A stretch of DNA of 64,000 nt. Source: Mycteria americana (Eukaryota; Chordata; Aves; Ciconiiformes; Ciconiidae). This document shows positions 34,671 through 49,600 of the stretch, one piece after another; position 1 is the stretch's first letter, and each line of letters begins with the position of its first letter. A program made the position numbers and the translations under genes. A model generated the notes under the pieces. The model ran no database searches. It was not told the origin of the DNA and saw only the letters and a list, made by a program, of their open reading frames with translations. The stretch covers positions 53,475,562 to 53,539,561 of the forward strand of contig NC_134367.1 in the NCBI RefSeq assembly GCF_035582795.1, read 5' to 3'.

Positions 34671-37600
34671 CTGGAAAAAGCAGATTTAAAAAAAAAAATA
34701 AGCTCATGATAACCAAAATAATCAGTTTGGTGGTAGAATCTTTTCAATTTGCTACTAACTGCAGCTCTGCTGAATCTTCTGCTGAATGCTGGGTCTTTTA
34801 AAATGTCTGGCCTACTGCTGGTATCCTAGAGGCCGTTACAGTAGGTATGCGGAGTTATCTACATTTATGTAAAACTCTTGATGCTACATAGCCAGTAGAG
34901 GCCCAGTCTTGCATTTTTTGACAACTGCATTTTCTTTTAAGGAACAGAGTAGATGAATCCCAGGGTGCGTGTTTGTAATTTCTTTTAACATTACATGTAT
35001 TGTCATCTATGTCTGATTTGTTAGTTTGCATTTAGTTTTGTATATTTAAATGGTATTAGTTAGTATTGTGTCTTGTTTATTGTCGTGAAGTTCATTGTAA
35101 GATTTTTCTGTGCCAGGGTGATAATAGCATTATAGAGCCAATGTACGGGATTGCTTTAGTATTCTATAATTAACGTAGAAATAGAAGGCTCTATTATGAA
35201 GCAGAACAGCATTTGCAATTACCACTTTATATTACCTCTCTGGGAAGAGTTCTGTCCTAATAAAATTCCAGTTTGGATTTAAAGAGTGAACAGGCATCTG
35301 CACATAGATTTTATTATTCCCTTTAGGCTCATTTTTCCTCCTGGTAGTGTGGGATGGATGAGAACATCACGCACTCAAGCCACTAATCCAAGATAAGCAA
35401 TATAATAAATTTTGTAGTTAGAGCTGTTCATGATTGACATGCAAGTCACAGAGAAATAATGCTGCATGTTTTCAATGATAAATGTACAGGAGATGACTTA
35501 AAAATTGAATCACGTAGTGTTGATTACAGTTTGTATATGAACCCCAACAGTGTAGCTCTGTCTGTTGAATAAGGGAAGTAAATGTAGTAATCTTGGCCCA
35601 CACTACACAGATGGTCTGTGAGTCACAATTCACATTAGCAGACATCTGTGCAATAGAAATCACCAGTCAGAAAAAGAATCTTCATGTTTTGTTTTGTGTT
35701 CCAAGACGCCATTGCTTGAAGAAGGGGAAAGAAGCCTATCAGCAATGAAACCTTGAGACTCCAGTTACAATGACAGTGAGTTTCCAATTCCATAAATAAA
35801 TAAATAAATCACTTCTTAAAAAACAGTAAGCCCATACTGGAAAGTAAAGTGGAAAAAAAGTGGGTTTTTTTCTAGCTAGCTAACTTCTCTACTGAGTCCA
35901 TACTTGACCCTCCAGCAACTGTGAATGTTTTAATTTCAGTGAAGCAGCACTTTTTTCTTTGAGAACTTGAGGCAGAATGTTTCTTATCAGCTGTTGAGCC
36001 TTTGAATTTTACCAGGTTGTTCACATGAGATATGTTTTGTTCTTTTTTGAAATGAAAACTAAGTCTCTATGCTTTCTCTGGAAACCGTGTTGAAATTTGA
36101 GAACAATGTACCACAAAGCTGCTAAAAACTTACCTGGTACACCTCCAATAAACACTGGTTCCCTGTGGTCAATTGCCTTTGGATTTAGTGGCCCTACCAC
36201 ATGGTTGACTTCAGAGTCTACATCCAGCTGCACCACATTAGCATCTCTAATAACTGAAAGGAGAAGGAACAGGGATCAAGAAGATTGTAAGAAGTAGCAC
36301 GTGAGTTTTCTATGACAGACAGGAGTTATCTGTTTGATCTGAGTAGTTTGATTTAGTGTTTGCTAGATTGGGTGTTTTGCTGATGGCTAGAGCCATCAGT
36401 GACACTATGTGGGCAGATTCTGGCATAGAGCAGGGCCAATGGAAGATACAAGGGAGCAAGGGTGCTTTTGAGTGGGGCTCTTGATTGCTGGCAGCTGTGT
36501 CTAGGCTGCAGGGTATGAGCATACAATGGCATGTGGCTTAGAAAAACTGTTTGCCAAATCATTCTCAATAGGGGACATACTAGAATGCAGTGAGGTTTCC
36601 TCCTTGCTTGTGTGCCTGGGTTTCCTTCAGAAGGAAACCAGGATGCATGGGGAAAGGGTGCACACTCAGGTTTCTTCTGGATGTGACACTGGGAGACATC
36701 CCAAGTGAGCATCTAGACAGGAAGGTAAGGTTGTTCAAAGTACCTGAGGTTTAGAAGTACTTTCTGACTTTCAAACCCAGGAAAGAAGGATGGCTGTCTG
36801 GCACAGAGGCAAAATCCTAACTGTAGACATCTCTCTCTGTGAGGAAGGGGCTCCCCAGATCTGTCCTGTTATTTCACCTTTAAGGGCAGCATATACTTGT
36901 GCCTACTACATTCTACCAACTTATTTAACCTCTGATTGGGAAAAGAAGAATATCATCTGGTATATGACTTAGGAAAGGCGGCCAGCATTTCAGCTAGGCT
37001 GTCTTGTGTTCTTTTGAACAAGGAGCTTTCATCTTTGCTTGTTCTTTGTAGGAACTTGTGCTTGTCCTTCCCGGAAGCTCTACGGTTCCTGTATCTGAGG
37101 GACGAATACGACTGTGTCTTTCACACAAACTTGTATCTTGACAGGTGAAAAGAAAGACTGAAAATATGATCCCATTCCCAGTGCACTAGCCCATGGAGAT
37201 GGGTATCTGGGGAGAGAGAACTGGGCTCTGTGACCTTACTTAGGGGATGATCATGTTTTACTGACCTGCAATGCGGTGCCACCTGCCATCGCAGAGGCTC
37301 TGTTTCAGTGTCACTGAAGTTGAAAAATCCCTGATTCCGTTATTCAGTTTCACAGTAACCTGGAGGAAAATAATGTCGTTGTTACTGTAAACCCCCTCCT
37401 GTTCTCTTTTTTCCTTCTGTTGTAATAATGCTGTATTCCCCATGTATTCAAAACATGTCTAGTATGTAAGTGAAAGAAAAACATAATGTCATGAAATTCT
37501 TTAAAATAAAGTACTTTTCTAATTCACAGATTTAGGGTTTTTTTTTTTAGATTCAATAGTTCTGCAACATTTCTGATTTGAACTCAAGGAAGAGTTCAAA

Positions 37601-40600
37601 AAAAGATTAAAAAATAACAGCTAATTTCACTCAAATTTTCTAGTACTGCTCCTCTATAATTTCCTGTGTGGTAAATTAGTGTTTAGAGGCATCAGATGAT
37701 GTTTTGGCATCTTGCTAGCCACTTAATAAGGAAAACAGTCATGAAAAACCCAAGTATAAACAAACAGACAAGATGTGAGAAAGGAATAGATAGGGAACTT
37801 AAGAATGACTTTGAAGTTACTTGTTCAAGCTTACCAGCAAATCTCTGGCAGAGCTAGAAAGTGAACCTAATTCTCAGTTTTGCACCTCTTCTTTAGTTAT
37901 GTGGAAATGTTACAGCAGCGGCAGAGCAGTGTTGTGTCCCTGTTGTGGGGCACAAGATTTCTAGTGGTGATTGTTGGAGAACTCCAAATACTGAGTCTAG
38001 CCACTCAAGCTTTTCAAATGTCTAAGTTGTCCCTGATAATGCTGCCACCTTGTTGACTGAAAATGTTGCAAGGAAACAACTTACATTTAATTTTAGAGAA
38101 TCGCTGTTTCAATATAGTTGTAACTAAGAAATTTTAAAACTTTTTTTCCCACAAGGGTACCAGCAAACAAAAAAGAAATTATTCTTATATTCTCTTTTAT
38201 CCACCCTTGGACAAAATATATAGGAGCGATTAAAGCAAGTACAGAATCATGAGAGAAAGTGGTTTCTTAATAAATCACCCAGACAGGCTGTACTGATAGA
38301 GATGCATACATTTAAAGAATGAATTAAAGGTGCTGATTGTTCTTATTTGTCCAGCAAAATGTTTTCACAAAACAGGTCTTTGGTAATGCATTCAAAGAGA
38401 GCAGATAGTTAATAGTAAAAACCACAGGTGCTTACTAAGAAGATAACTGGCGTACCTGTTGCAGTGACAAGCAGGGAAGAGCTGCTTTTCCAGGGTGAAT
38501 TTTGTTTATGAATTGCATATGCATTATATAGGAAGTGAGGTTTGAAGCAGTGAGGCAATATCTTTTGTTAAACCAGCTGATACAGTTGGAAAACCAGGCA
38601 AGTTTCTGGACATGCAAACCTTCCATCAGATCTTTACATAAGAAGTACTAGGCTGGACCAGTTGTATACAGATGCAGCCTTTAAGTGTGGCATGATACAC
38701 AGCAATGCAATATGCTTTAAGAAGTTCTTTGTTAATTCACCAAGGACTAGCTACAGCTGTAAGAATGGGCTTTATCTTACCTAATCAGCTGTCAAAAGTT
38801 AGGTGCCTAACTGAAGCACCTCTTGTTCTCTCTATAGTCAATAAAGAAAAATAGATTCTCTGAATGACAGCTCATTTAGTCACCTATATTAGACATCTGC
38901 TTTAGGATAGGATGAATCATGATGTTCAACTGTCCAGTCAGTCACTTTACTGTAGGTTCCTGTTCTTGTGAGAGAGGTGACAGCATGTTTCCTCGGGTGT
39001 TGCACTTCTAACTGTGGTACAGGCAGCCTCACTTAAATACTCTTCCACTTCGGTTGACAGTTAGATATTGGGTAGTGCATTGCAGTGGTTAAAGAATATC
39101 CACACTGCTTAGTCTCTTGACTATGCCCTGAGTTTCTTTTCTGCAAAAAGGAAAAAAAAAATTCCCCTGCTCTAAACCTTCGCATGTTTTGTCCACTTTC
39201 CACTTAGACTGCAGCTTACTACTGTATGTGTGCAATGTGTAGCATGAAGGGATCCAGATTTTAGCCATGAACATAATAAAAAAATAGCAACAGCAACAAC
39301 TATTTGGTAAGTTCATTTCAAACCTCTCTCTTTCAATTGACAGACAGCCTTACAAAAATCCAGAGGCTCTAGCAACCAGATAATAGACAATCAGAAGTTT
39401 CCTTTCCCTCACTCTCCCCATCACACACATATATGTTAAAGCCAGAAGAGTCTGAGCACAACTCAGACTTCTCTTTTAACAGACAAGAAATAAAAATTAA
39501 TCAACAGTTACCTTACTGGTAACTGTTATGCATTTTTAATGTGTGGATGAAAGAGCAGCACCAAAGAGTTAGTGCTCTTTCTTCTTTTCAACTGCTCATT
39601 AAATATTTATAGTTGGGATCAGTAAAGTGATCTGATTTTTTCTTAGGTGTTATTTTTTGTATTTTAAAAGAAATATCTGGGTTGCCTAATCTAAGCAGTT
39701 AATATATTTAGGAGAGAAATAAGAATCAAGTAATGGCAAATTTGTAAGACAAAAGCTGCACATAGCAGAGCCCAAGTAGGTAGGAGAGGAACCAGTCAAA
39801 GCAGTGGAGGAAATGTGACCTTCATTATACCTGTCCATTTCTCATGTGCATATTCAAGTACTCTCCATTCACGCTGTGACCATGCAGTAGAATTCCTGAG
39901 CTGCTTCGGGGACGTATTTCAAAAACAACTTCAAATTTCAGGCCTAAACTGAAGGATTCATCTGTGAGGGAAAAAGAATAACATTCTTTTTGTACTGAGT
40001 TAGTGATGAAATTGGACATCTATTCAAAGTCAAAATAGAAATTCAAAGCCCCAGGGTGGAACTTATTTGTCCTGTCTTTAAAAGTATTCAAACATGTGCC
40101 AGTACACATACTTGAAGAGATGGCGTGGTGTGCCGTCAATGACCCATTTCAACTTTTGTTTTGATTATGTTTGCTTGGAGAACTAATAAAGGTTTTGTTA
40201 TTTTTCTCATAATTTAAAAAAATGTATTTTCTTTAAAAATATTTCTTAGCAATGAAATGGACAGCAGAAAATAAATTATCTGTATTTTTTGGCAGTTTCT
40301 TATTGTGCAATTTTCTAGACATTCAGCAGTCTTCATACAGTGAGTGGGAGTTCACTTGGGCTTTGATGATTCAGTTCAAGAACCCCCCTTTTGCAATCTG
40401 GTGGGAGGCCAGGGAGCAAATTAGAAACACTGTCTAATCCTTCTTGGCCTTGCCAATGAATAGGGTTTTGCAGTTTCCATTCCTGTTCAGATCAGAGCCT
40501 ATGTGACCAAAACCCCCTCATAAAACACTTCCTGGAACACAGCAGGCCCAAGTGACAGAAAATAGGTGTTCTGTCATGCTGTTCATTATCAAGATATGCA

Positions 40601-43600
40601 GAAAGCCTTTCCTTAGGATTTTTGAATTACATGTTGTTTTATTAATTAAAAACTAAGGGATGACCGTTTGCTGGTATACTTGGTCTTAGCCACACTGACT
40701 TCTATATATCTGCAATAATTTTTACCATATTATAATCTGTTCCCTTGTGAAATTATTCTAATTATTTGAAAAACATACAGACATATTTGTGTAACGTTAA
40801 GTTTCATGGTGACATTGTGACCTGTCAACATCAGCTGCTTACCACAATAATGATCTGTATCTAGTAATCCTTACAGCTCACAGCCTCTGAAATTACCACA
40901 CCCTTTAGTGAAATATGCCATTCTGAAGCACAGTGAATACTACAGTCTTATTATGGGATACATTTGTTTAGTAGTGTATTACCAAGGACGACATATCCTC
41001 CTTCTGATGAAAAGTATGTTCCTGCTTCTGATGGGCCTTCAAAGCAAGGTGTTACACTAAATGTCTGCGAAGCTGAAGTAATTGATCTTCCATTGAGCTG
41101 TAAATTGCTGAGACAACCACTAAAACTGTAGACAGAGTTAATCTGAGGGGGGAAAAAAGGATGATTAGTAGATAAACTGTTTGTGGAAGGAAATGAACTC
41201 TTCTGTCCCTATTTGTACTTGTTTATGAGCTGTAAGGCTGTGATTGTCTGGTGCGTCAGTTTTGAATTAAAAAACAGTTTCCGGAGAAGAGAAGCAGGTC
41301 AGATGCTTTTTATAGCCTCTCATGTCTCTCTGATGACTTGAAGGTAACTCCAGTTTGTGTTGTTTCTCAAACAATCCTTACTGAACTGTTGGAAACAAAG
41401 CACAACTAGAGCAAGGCAGTGTTATACATACCTCATACCCTCAAGCAAGACAGGGGTCTACTTTTTCTGAGTAGTGTATCTATCTTGTTAGGCACATAAC
41501 AGTAAAGATTACCTTGAAGGAGACTTGGTTATGTTCATTTTTGGTTTAACACTCCTTTCCATATACTTCAGTATCCAAGATGTAGAGCAGAATCCTAACT
41601 TCTAGGTACTGTCTTAAAATAGAAGTACTAAGGCAACACTAAAATCTCTCCAAAACTCATCTGTACTTCAGACCTTAGGGTGGAACTGATCTCACCTAAC
41701 TTTACCTGTCTCATCTAAGCTTGGATGTCACTAGGATTTCTCTGTTTCTCAGAGACCACTGGCTTTCCAGTTGCTGCTGCAAGCGTATGGAAGTCTAGCC
41801 CAGCTACCACCAGCGCAGCCCTGTGGGAGCTTTGCTGTCCACTTGAACTGAGCTGTGTGCTCCTCAGCATGCTGAGGATTGAGAACATAATATGCTTTTG
41901 CCTGAACTCATCCCTGCAGTCAGCTTTTGCATTAGCTGTACGTAGAGGTATGGAATGATGTAATGGGTGTCTACTTTACCTGGATATTTTTTACAGCTTT
42001 TCCTGGAGCTACACCCCCAATATAGAGTGGTTCAGTGACTTGCCAGGTATTAGCATTACCGCCAAAAGGTTCTTCCAGTACTCGGAGACCATCAATTATC
42101 AAGCGACCAATATTTTTGCCTCTAATAAATATCACCTAGAAAGGGAGGAAAAAAATTTGGAAGATTACTTTCGTCTATTGAGGGAACGCTCTTGTGCAGT
42201 GGAAGAAGATAAGAAGTTTGAGAAGAAAAGCTTGTGAGTGATACTCTACAAGCCTGTTTTATTAACTGCCAATATTCTTTGCTGGACAACCCTCTTTTTT
42301 CACATTCATGTGAAGGCTAGATAGTAAAACTGCTGTCTTACACTTTGATGTACAAGGCAGAAGTAATCAAGGTGTCACAAGGTCTACTGAGATCTGCCCA
42401 TCTTATATTTGCATATATGATTCATTGCTTACAGTGCTATCACTGTTAGCATTTTCATGGTCTTCGCCAGTTTTATGGTCTGGATTCATCCAGCCTGCTT
42501 TAAACACTTAAGTGCCCAAGTTAGGAGCTTAGTAATTGGAAACTTCCTCCATAGTCAGTGAGGAGAGAGAGGTACCTACAGAGCAAAATTCACCTTGACC
42601 CCTAAAATCATCTTGTTATTTTCATAGACTACAGAGGGACCCTAAGACTGCTGCGCTCCTTGCTTAGGCACTTCAAAGAAATTTGCTGAACAGAATTATC
42701 CCAGTCCTTCCTTTCCTAGCTAACTTAACTCTTAATTGTCTCACTGTTGTGCTTGTTTCTGTCACTTCTGTTCAGCTGTTACTGTTGGAAATTGCCAAAT
42801 TTTTATAGCTGATTCACTTCCCTGTCCCTAGTTAATGACTTGATAAAATGCTGCATTGAGGATTTTAAAATATTGGCAGAAGTTTCTCAACATATAGGTG
42901 TGGTTATGAATACATGAATGAAAACTCCCTGAGCTGTCACATCAGCAGTGTCTTTACTGCAGCCTTGATAGCATGTGCCATCATAATGATTGCTTTCTTT
43001 TACTTACATTGTGCCAAAGGCCATCATTGTATTTCTCTTGGCTCTTAATCCTTATCTTCTGATGACCAGCATTAAACATAAAAATGAGTCGGCCATGAGC
43101 AACGAAAAGGGCCATGAAGTTGGTCTCTTTTTGATCCGAGACGTAGAAAATCATTCCATGAGATGAATGAGTTTTCAGACTGATAGAGAACTGAGCTCTG
43201 GCACATAAAAACACAATATTAAAATTAGAGCAGGTATAATTGACTTAAATCAAACTGCAGGCAGAGGAAGACTGAGATTTTCCTCTCATCCAAAGGAATA
43301 TACATCTCCTTTATGGAAGTGGTGTTTCTGAGAAACATTTCTTACTGGTTTTTGGAGTAGAACTCAAAGTTGGAGAAGAAGCTGCCTTGCAAGGAACTTG
43401 TTTTCAAAAATTAAAATCTCTGGAGTGAATAAAATCAATACAGACCACGAATAACTGACAGTATATACACTACATTTTCATTCCTGTTGAACAGCAATGT
43501 TGGGGGACTTTTTAACTGTGATGGCATGGAGACTTGACTGTTCACAAATCTTTAATGCTTTTCCAGACTCACTGCTAAGCTTCTCCTTCCTTGTAGTTCC

Positions 43601-46600
43601 TTGTGAACAACATGGCAAGTTATACCAACTTGGTTTGACACTGTCAGCAGTGAAGATTTCTTGAATGATTGGTATTATTACTTTGGGTCTAAAAAATGGC
43701 AAAGCTGTACTGGTGTAGGACAGTGCCAGAACTGATTAGTCCTGCTTCTTATGTCAGGTGACTAGCCTAGCTTCCATTATTTGTATTGCCTGAAGCATCT
43801 ATACGTTCCCCATTGCATGTGTGTGTACATTCCACACACACTTAAGGCCCTTGCCAATATCGGTTGTTTTAAAACATCACAAGTCATTGTTTTTTTAAAA
43901 TGCACATTACAATGATGAGGCTGTAATAAGAGTTGTAAAACAAATATGTCTTGTAGGGACGAAGAAACATATTAGAGTTTCAATTTTTCTTCTTCATATG
44001 GGCACCATCAGGACTGCCCTAAGTAAAACACTATTGAATTAAAATGAACATAATGCTTTTTTTTATTTAAGCCAGGAAATAGCACTCTTCTTTTCTGAGT
44101 TAGTGGTCTGGTATTCTTCCAGGAAGCGCTGTGTTGTTGAATTTATAGTCTTTCATGGAAAGTATTAAACCAAAATCCTTTGTTGGTCATAACATACCAT
44201 ATGGCATATTCTGTGGGAGCCTAAGAATTAAATGTCCACAATATCTGGACTCATTATTAATTGTATTTCCATTATGGCTCAAATTGGACATGGTTTTCAT
44301 AGCTTTATGTCCTACTGCACTGTGTAGATTCCTAACCATTAAACAGCTGCCAAGGTCCACTCAACACATAACAGCTTCATTTCTTGGTGAACTATTGTGT
44401 TCTTTTCCAGCTCTGCTCTAATGTCATTGCTTCTTGCATAAAGAGGCCTATGGTGCATTGCTTATATAGAACTAACAGCCTACAAATAGGCAAGGAAACA
44501 CATTTTGTTAATATACAATGCAGATGAAAACTCCACAAAAGGGATGTAACTGGAAACACATTCTATTTATTGCTCTTACTCAACCAAAACACCTTTTAAT
44601 ATATCTGTCTCCTCCCCAATGTATTTAATTTTTATTTCTAAGGTCCTTTTACCTTTCACTGAAATCCTTTGGTATGCGATCAAATTCTTGCCGGCTGTTT
44701 GCTGTTCCTCCAAACTGATATGCATGTTCGGTTGCCTTGGGATTCATGGGCAAGTGGCACTGGGGGTCTCTTTGCATATTCACTTCTTGATACAAATTTT
44801 TGAGGCCAGTTGAAGGCTGTGAAATCTTGTCTTTATCTCTTCCCACCTTCATAGAAAGAGAACCATTAACCAGAAATTTTAACTGAGATTGGACATAATA
44901 AAAATAACAGTATCATTTATATATAAGCTAGTAATATATTTTTTCCTTACAAAAATACCAGGAATGGCTGCAAGTCAAATTTTCCATGAACAGATCTACT
45001 ATAGATGCTGATTTAGGGCAGAAGGGACAAACAGAATACTTGTGTAGCTAATGTAATTACAATTCAGTTCTTTTGCAGTTTTCGTAATTGAATCTTTTCC
45101 TCTCTGCTTTTGATGATATCAGCTATACTGTAGGCATAAGAGGACATGCTTGGACTAAAAGTTTTGCATGTTGGAAGAGGGGTTTTTTTCCATATTTATA
45201 TTAATGCATGCTAATTGTACCAGTAGAAAGAGCCACACAGAAGTAGCTGAGAACAGAAGCAAGCTTATTGCCTTTAGGATATAGAAGAAATCAAGAAGGC
45301 TTGTTTTTGCAGTACTTTTTTGAAGATGTCATAAATTTTGTTTTACAGTTCTAGTAAGAGAGAATGATGCAAGTGTAGGCCAGATAGATTGGGTCAGGGC
45401 AGTCATTTGCAGTGATGGAATATGTAAAGGAATGTGATCCTTTACTTCATGTATCTGAAATATTCTTCATGTGGTACATTTTGGATCCATGATTTGGAGA
45501 ATTTCCAATCATGACACAGTATGTATCAACTTTGGAAAACCCTAGGTGGTACTGGGGCAGTTTGTAGCAAACCTTTTTATTACGGTTTCCTTTGGCTTTT
45601 GACGAGTTTTTTCCTTTCTTATGGAGAAGAGCAACTGGAGGAGATTCAACAGGGCATCCATACAAAGAAGTCTGAACTTTCTCAGAGTACTGCTGGAAAT
45701 CTTCCACTTCAACCTCTCGATCCAACCTGTGTTTCAAAGAGGGGATGACAAGAAGAGTTTTTTTCCAAGTGTTGGAGTTGTCTTCATAAAAATCACAGAA
45801 TTTTACATTTATAGTTTTGTTGTGGTTTAGTCCCAGTTGGCAATTAAGCACCACACAGCCGCTCGCTCACCCTCCCCACCCCCAGTGGGATGGGGGAGAG
45901 AATCAGAAGAGCAAAAGTAAGAAAACTCATGGGTTGGGATAAGAACAGTTTAATAATTGGAACAACAACAAAAAATTGTAATGAGAAGCAAAACAACAAG
46001 GGAGAGAGAGAGGAACAAAACCCAAAGGAAAAAACCCCAGTGATACAACCACTCACCACCTGCCGACCGATGCCCAGCCCGTCCCCGAGCAGCGATTGCT
46101 GCCCCCTGGCCAACTCCCCCCAGTTTCTATACTGAGCATGACGCCATATGGTATGGAATAGCCCTTTGGGCAGTTGGGGTCAGCTGTCCTGGCTGTGCCC
46201 CCTCCCAGCTTCTCGTTGGCAGGGCATGAGAAGCTGAAAAGTCCTTGACCAGTGTAAACACCACTTAGCAACAGCCAAAACATCAGTGTGTTATCAATAT
46301 TATTCTCATACTAAAATCCAAAACACAGCACTATACCAGCTACTAGGAAGAAAATTAACTCTGTCCCAGCTGAAACCAGGACAAGTTTAAATGATGTTTG
46401 GATGGTTTGGATCACGGATAAAAGTACAGATTTATCAGTCAATGTTTGGGTAATGCGAGCAGCCTATACTACTCTGCCTGTTGTATCCATGCTTGCATAA
46501 ACAGAGAGTCTCAATCTGCAGCATCAAATTCACTTTAAAATCTTCTATATAAGAACGTTTCATAAAGCGATTAAGATCAACAAATTCTGACCATTTTCAC

Positions 46601-49600
46601 ATGACCAAACTCCTAAGTTCCCCAGCTTCTGTGAGATGCCTTAATATAATTTTGTTTCAAAGGCAGAGCTGAAAGCTACATAATATAAATGTAAATTACA
46701 GCTATGCATATTATACATTGCACCAGCAGCATTAGCAGGTGCAGTACTGAAAGCTGATTTACATCAAGTTATTCCCACTTTAACAATGTCTTAACCTAGC
46801 AGGTCTGTGCCAACAGATTGCGTGGCAAATAAGGTAAGAAACTTATTCACACATGCTGTCTAGCCTCACAAAATGAGAGAGGGATTTTTATTTTGACAAT
46901 AAATCGGTTCTCTTGAGCTACTATCTGAGCTGTCAGGCAGTGACTGCCTGGTAATGTGTTTGGGAGGATGCTACGCACCTAGTGAAGTAAGCATTGCTAA
47001 TGCAGCCAGTGAAGTTGGCTTGCTGCGTTCTCAGGGGAGAGCCGCCAAAATAAAACTTCTTGATGCTGTCCAGGCTTTCTCCTGCTCTGTCCTTTGCTGG
47101 GTTCTTCTTGCTTTGTTTCTTGTCATCAACAGTCAGCTCATATCTGCAAAGGCAAAGCATCCATTTTGTAGGCTAGTTGTGGAAACGTCAGTGCCAGTGG
47201 TTAGACAGCATATTACATGCACCCAAGATGCTCCATGCTGTGTATACATCACTGAATGGTAGTGCTGAAAGTCATGAGAAGGCCCCCTCGCTTTCAGTTG
47301 TGCAACAACTAGCAGTGCAATTAACTCACAGGTGAAGTTGAGTCCAGAGGCCCATGGATTTCATAATATCCTGGGGTTAATTGTGAAGTCCAAAAAAATA
47401 CAGTCCACTCAGTGAAGACAGATAACTAGGGGATTGCTAATAAATGGATGGGGCCACCATTTGGGTAAAATAAGATCTAAGCACATGCCTTCTTCTTTAT
47501 GCCCCTATCCCTTTTTTGGTCTCTTTCATCACAGTACATTGATGTTTGAGCTTACACAATGTTTTTTACCTAATCTCATATTGCAACACAGTAAGTGCTG
47601 CAGAAGTCAGGAGGGATTCTGTTGCTTTAATAAAAACTAAGTATAACTAAAGCATCAGCCATTGATTTTGTTTGGCAAGTTCAGAATTCAGCACACTCAG
47701 GGAAACATGACAGTCCCCAATGCTATTGCAAGGCACCTTTTCGCACCTTCAGCTTTTCAAACTATGTTTCTTGGATGTCCGAAGTCATAGGTACAAACCT
47801 CCATTTCTGTTAAAAAACTGAGAATGACCTGGTTGTATCTGCATAGGCAAGATTCTTCAAGAAAGATGCTTTGATTATTTGACCTTCTAAGAAAATTTTA
47901 AACATAGAAAACAACAGTAAAACATACCAATAAAACAATGCTTTCAAGTTTTTTAGGACGCACATATAGAGACTTATTCCCTACTGCTGTATTTAGTCTT
48001 ACATTTGTGTCTGTCAGTGCTAAAAATATTTTGAACACTGTATATATCCCAAATTAATGCTTTTTGTGAAGATGCTTCAATTACATTGGGGTCAATTTGG
48101 GATTGCTTTAACAAATCGCAACAATCAATCCTGCTGAAAAATGAATCTCATGCTAGTCTTAAATTATATTAAACTGCTTTCATACCTGAGGACAAATAAG
48201 GACTAAGCTTTTAGAAAAACTGTTATTTTAGTTTTACTAAAAATTCCGAGCATCTCGTGCTCAGGCCAAGCTGGCTAGTTTTCAATCACATTTTGGCTTC
48301 GTATTTTTTTAACTGAATTGATCAGTTAAAAATATCACTTAAAAAAACCCACTTAAGCATGACTTTGAAAGTGAATATTAAATGATAACATGCTTTACAA
48401 GAAATATTTATATTCTAAAAGTAGGGAATAAAAGATGCTGGACAGCTTTACCTTTCTGGGGTGACAGAAGTAATGATGAAGTGGGTTTTTCCATCGTCGT
48501 AATTTCGTTCTGATGATTGAATTTTGGTTCCACTTGCATTTAAAACCACAGCACCTCTGTCCATAGAGATGGATAATACATCTGACTGAAATACAGACAA
48601 AAACATCTTCATAAGCAAGTGTTACACAGAAAAATTAACAGTTCTGTGCATTTTCCTGTTGTATTTATTTTCCTTCCTGCTGTTTTCCCCATTTGTGCTT
48701 TATTTGCAGAAAGGTGTACTGAGAAGCAAAACAGGAGATTACGTCATTAGAATTGATATTCTTGCTGTTTTTTAAGCCTGAATTCTTGGAATTCTGCTGC
48801 TAATTATATCTCATTTATCTGTCATATGAGCTCCTTCCATCTAGCACAGATGTATGATGTTTACATTTCATTTATGTTTCTGGCACCCCTCGTACTGTAT
48901 AGAGTAGCTGTTACTGCAAGATTCCTGTGGACCAATACATTTTTTTCTTTTCCTAATTCCCTCTGATTAGATCCGTTCAATCACTCAAAATTATCTCAGA
49001 GATACGATGTGCTGCCCGGGTCAGACATACGGGATCACCGTGGCACATAGCAGGAATATTGTCTGTTCCATTAGAGCAAGCAGTGCCACTGTGCACTGGT
49101 AGGAATCATCCTGTCTCATTCTATCAAGCACTAAATAGCTGAACCTGCATTTGTTAAGTAGGGCACTTGGCACCTCATAGGATTAGAGCTTTTGAGTTAA
49201 AACCAGAAGTGGTGTGTGTAAGGCCCCATTTATGCAAACGACGGGGATAACTGACATGGTTACTGATTTCAATTTAAGGCAATACTCCAGGCTGTAAAAT
49301 GTAAAAGTTCAGGAGCGGTTATTGGTGTCTTACAGCCTTCCCTGCTGCACTGCTGATGATCTTCTGCAAGTATGGCAGAACAGACATTTGTGGGTGGTTG
49401 CAAATGTTCTGTCAGCTGAGCTCATGCTTGCTGCAGATGTAAGTCTGAGCCTTCAGGATCTTGGACTCGCTCTGGCTCACACAACATTTTGGGAGTGCAA
49501 GTCCGTATTTCTGCCCATGTCACACCTCTGAGGGGTCATTTAGCGCAGCCTGGCTTTCCATAGCTGTAAGGAGCCGTTCTCAAGTGCAGCTTTTCCGAGT

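Noticed and set aside
45447-45854. 135-codon minus-strand frame
   Set aside because: Only the 45573-45726 part is LAMA4 exon; the rest is intron and the edge of the LTR.
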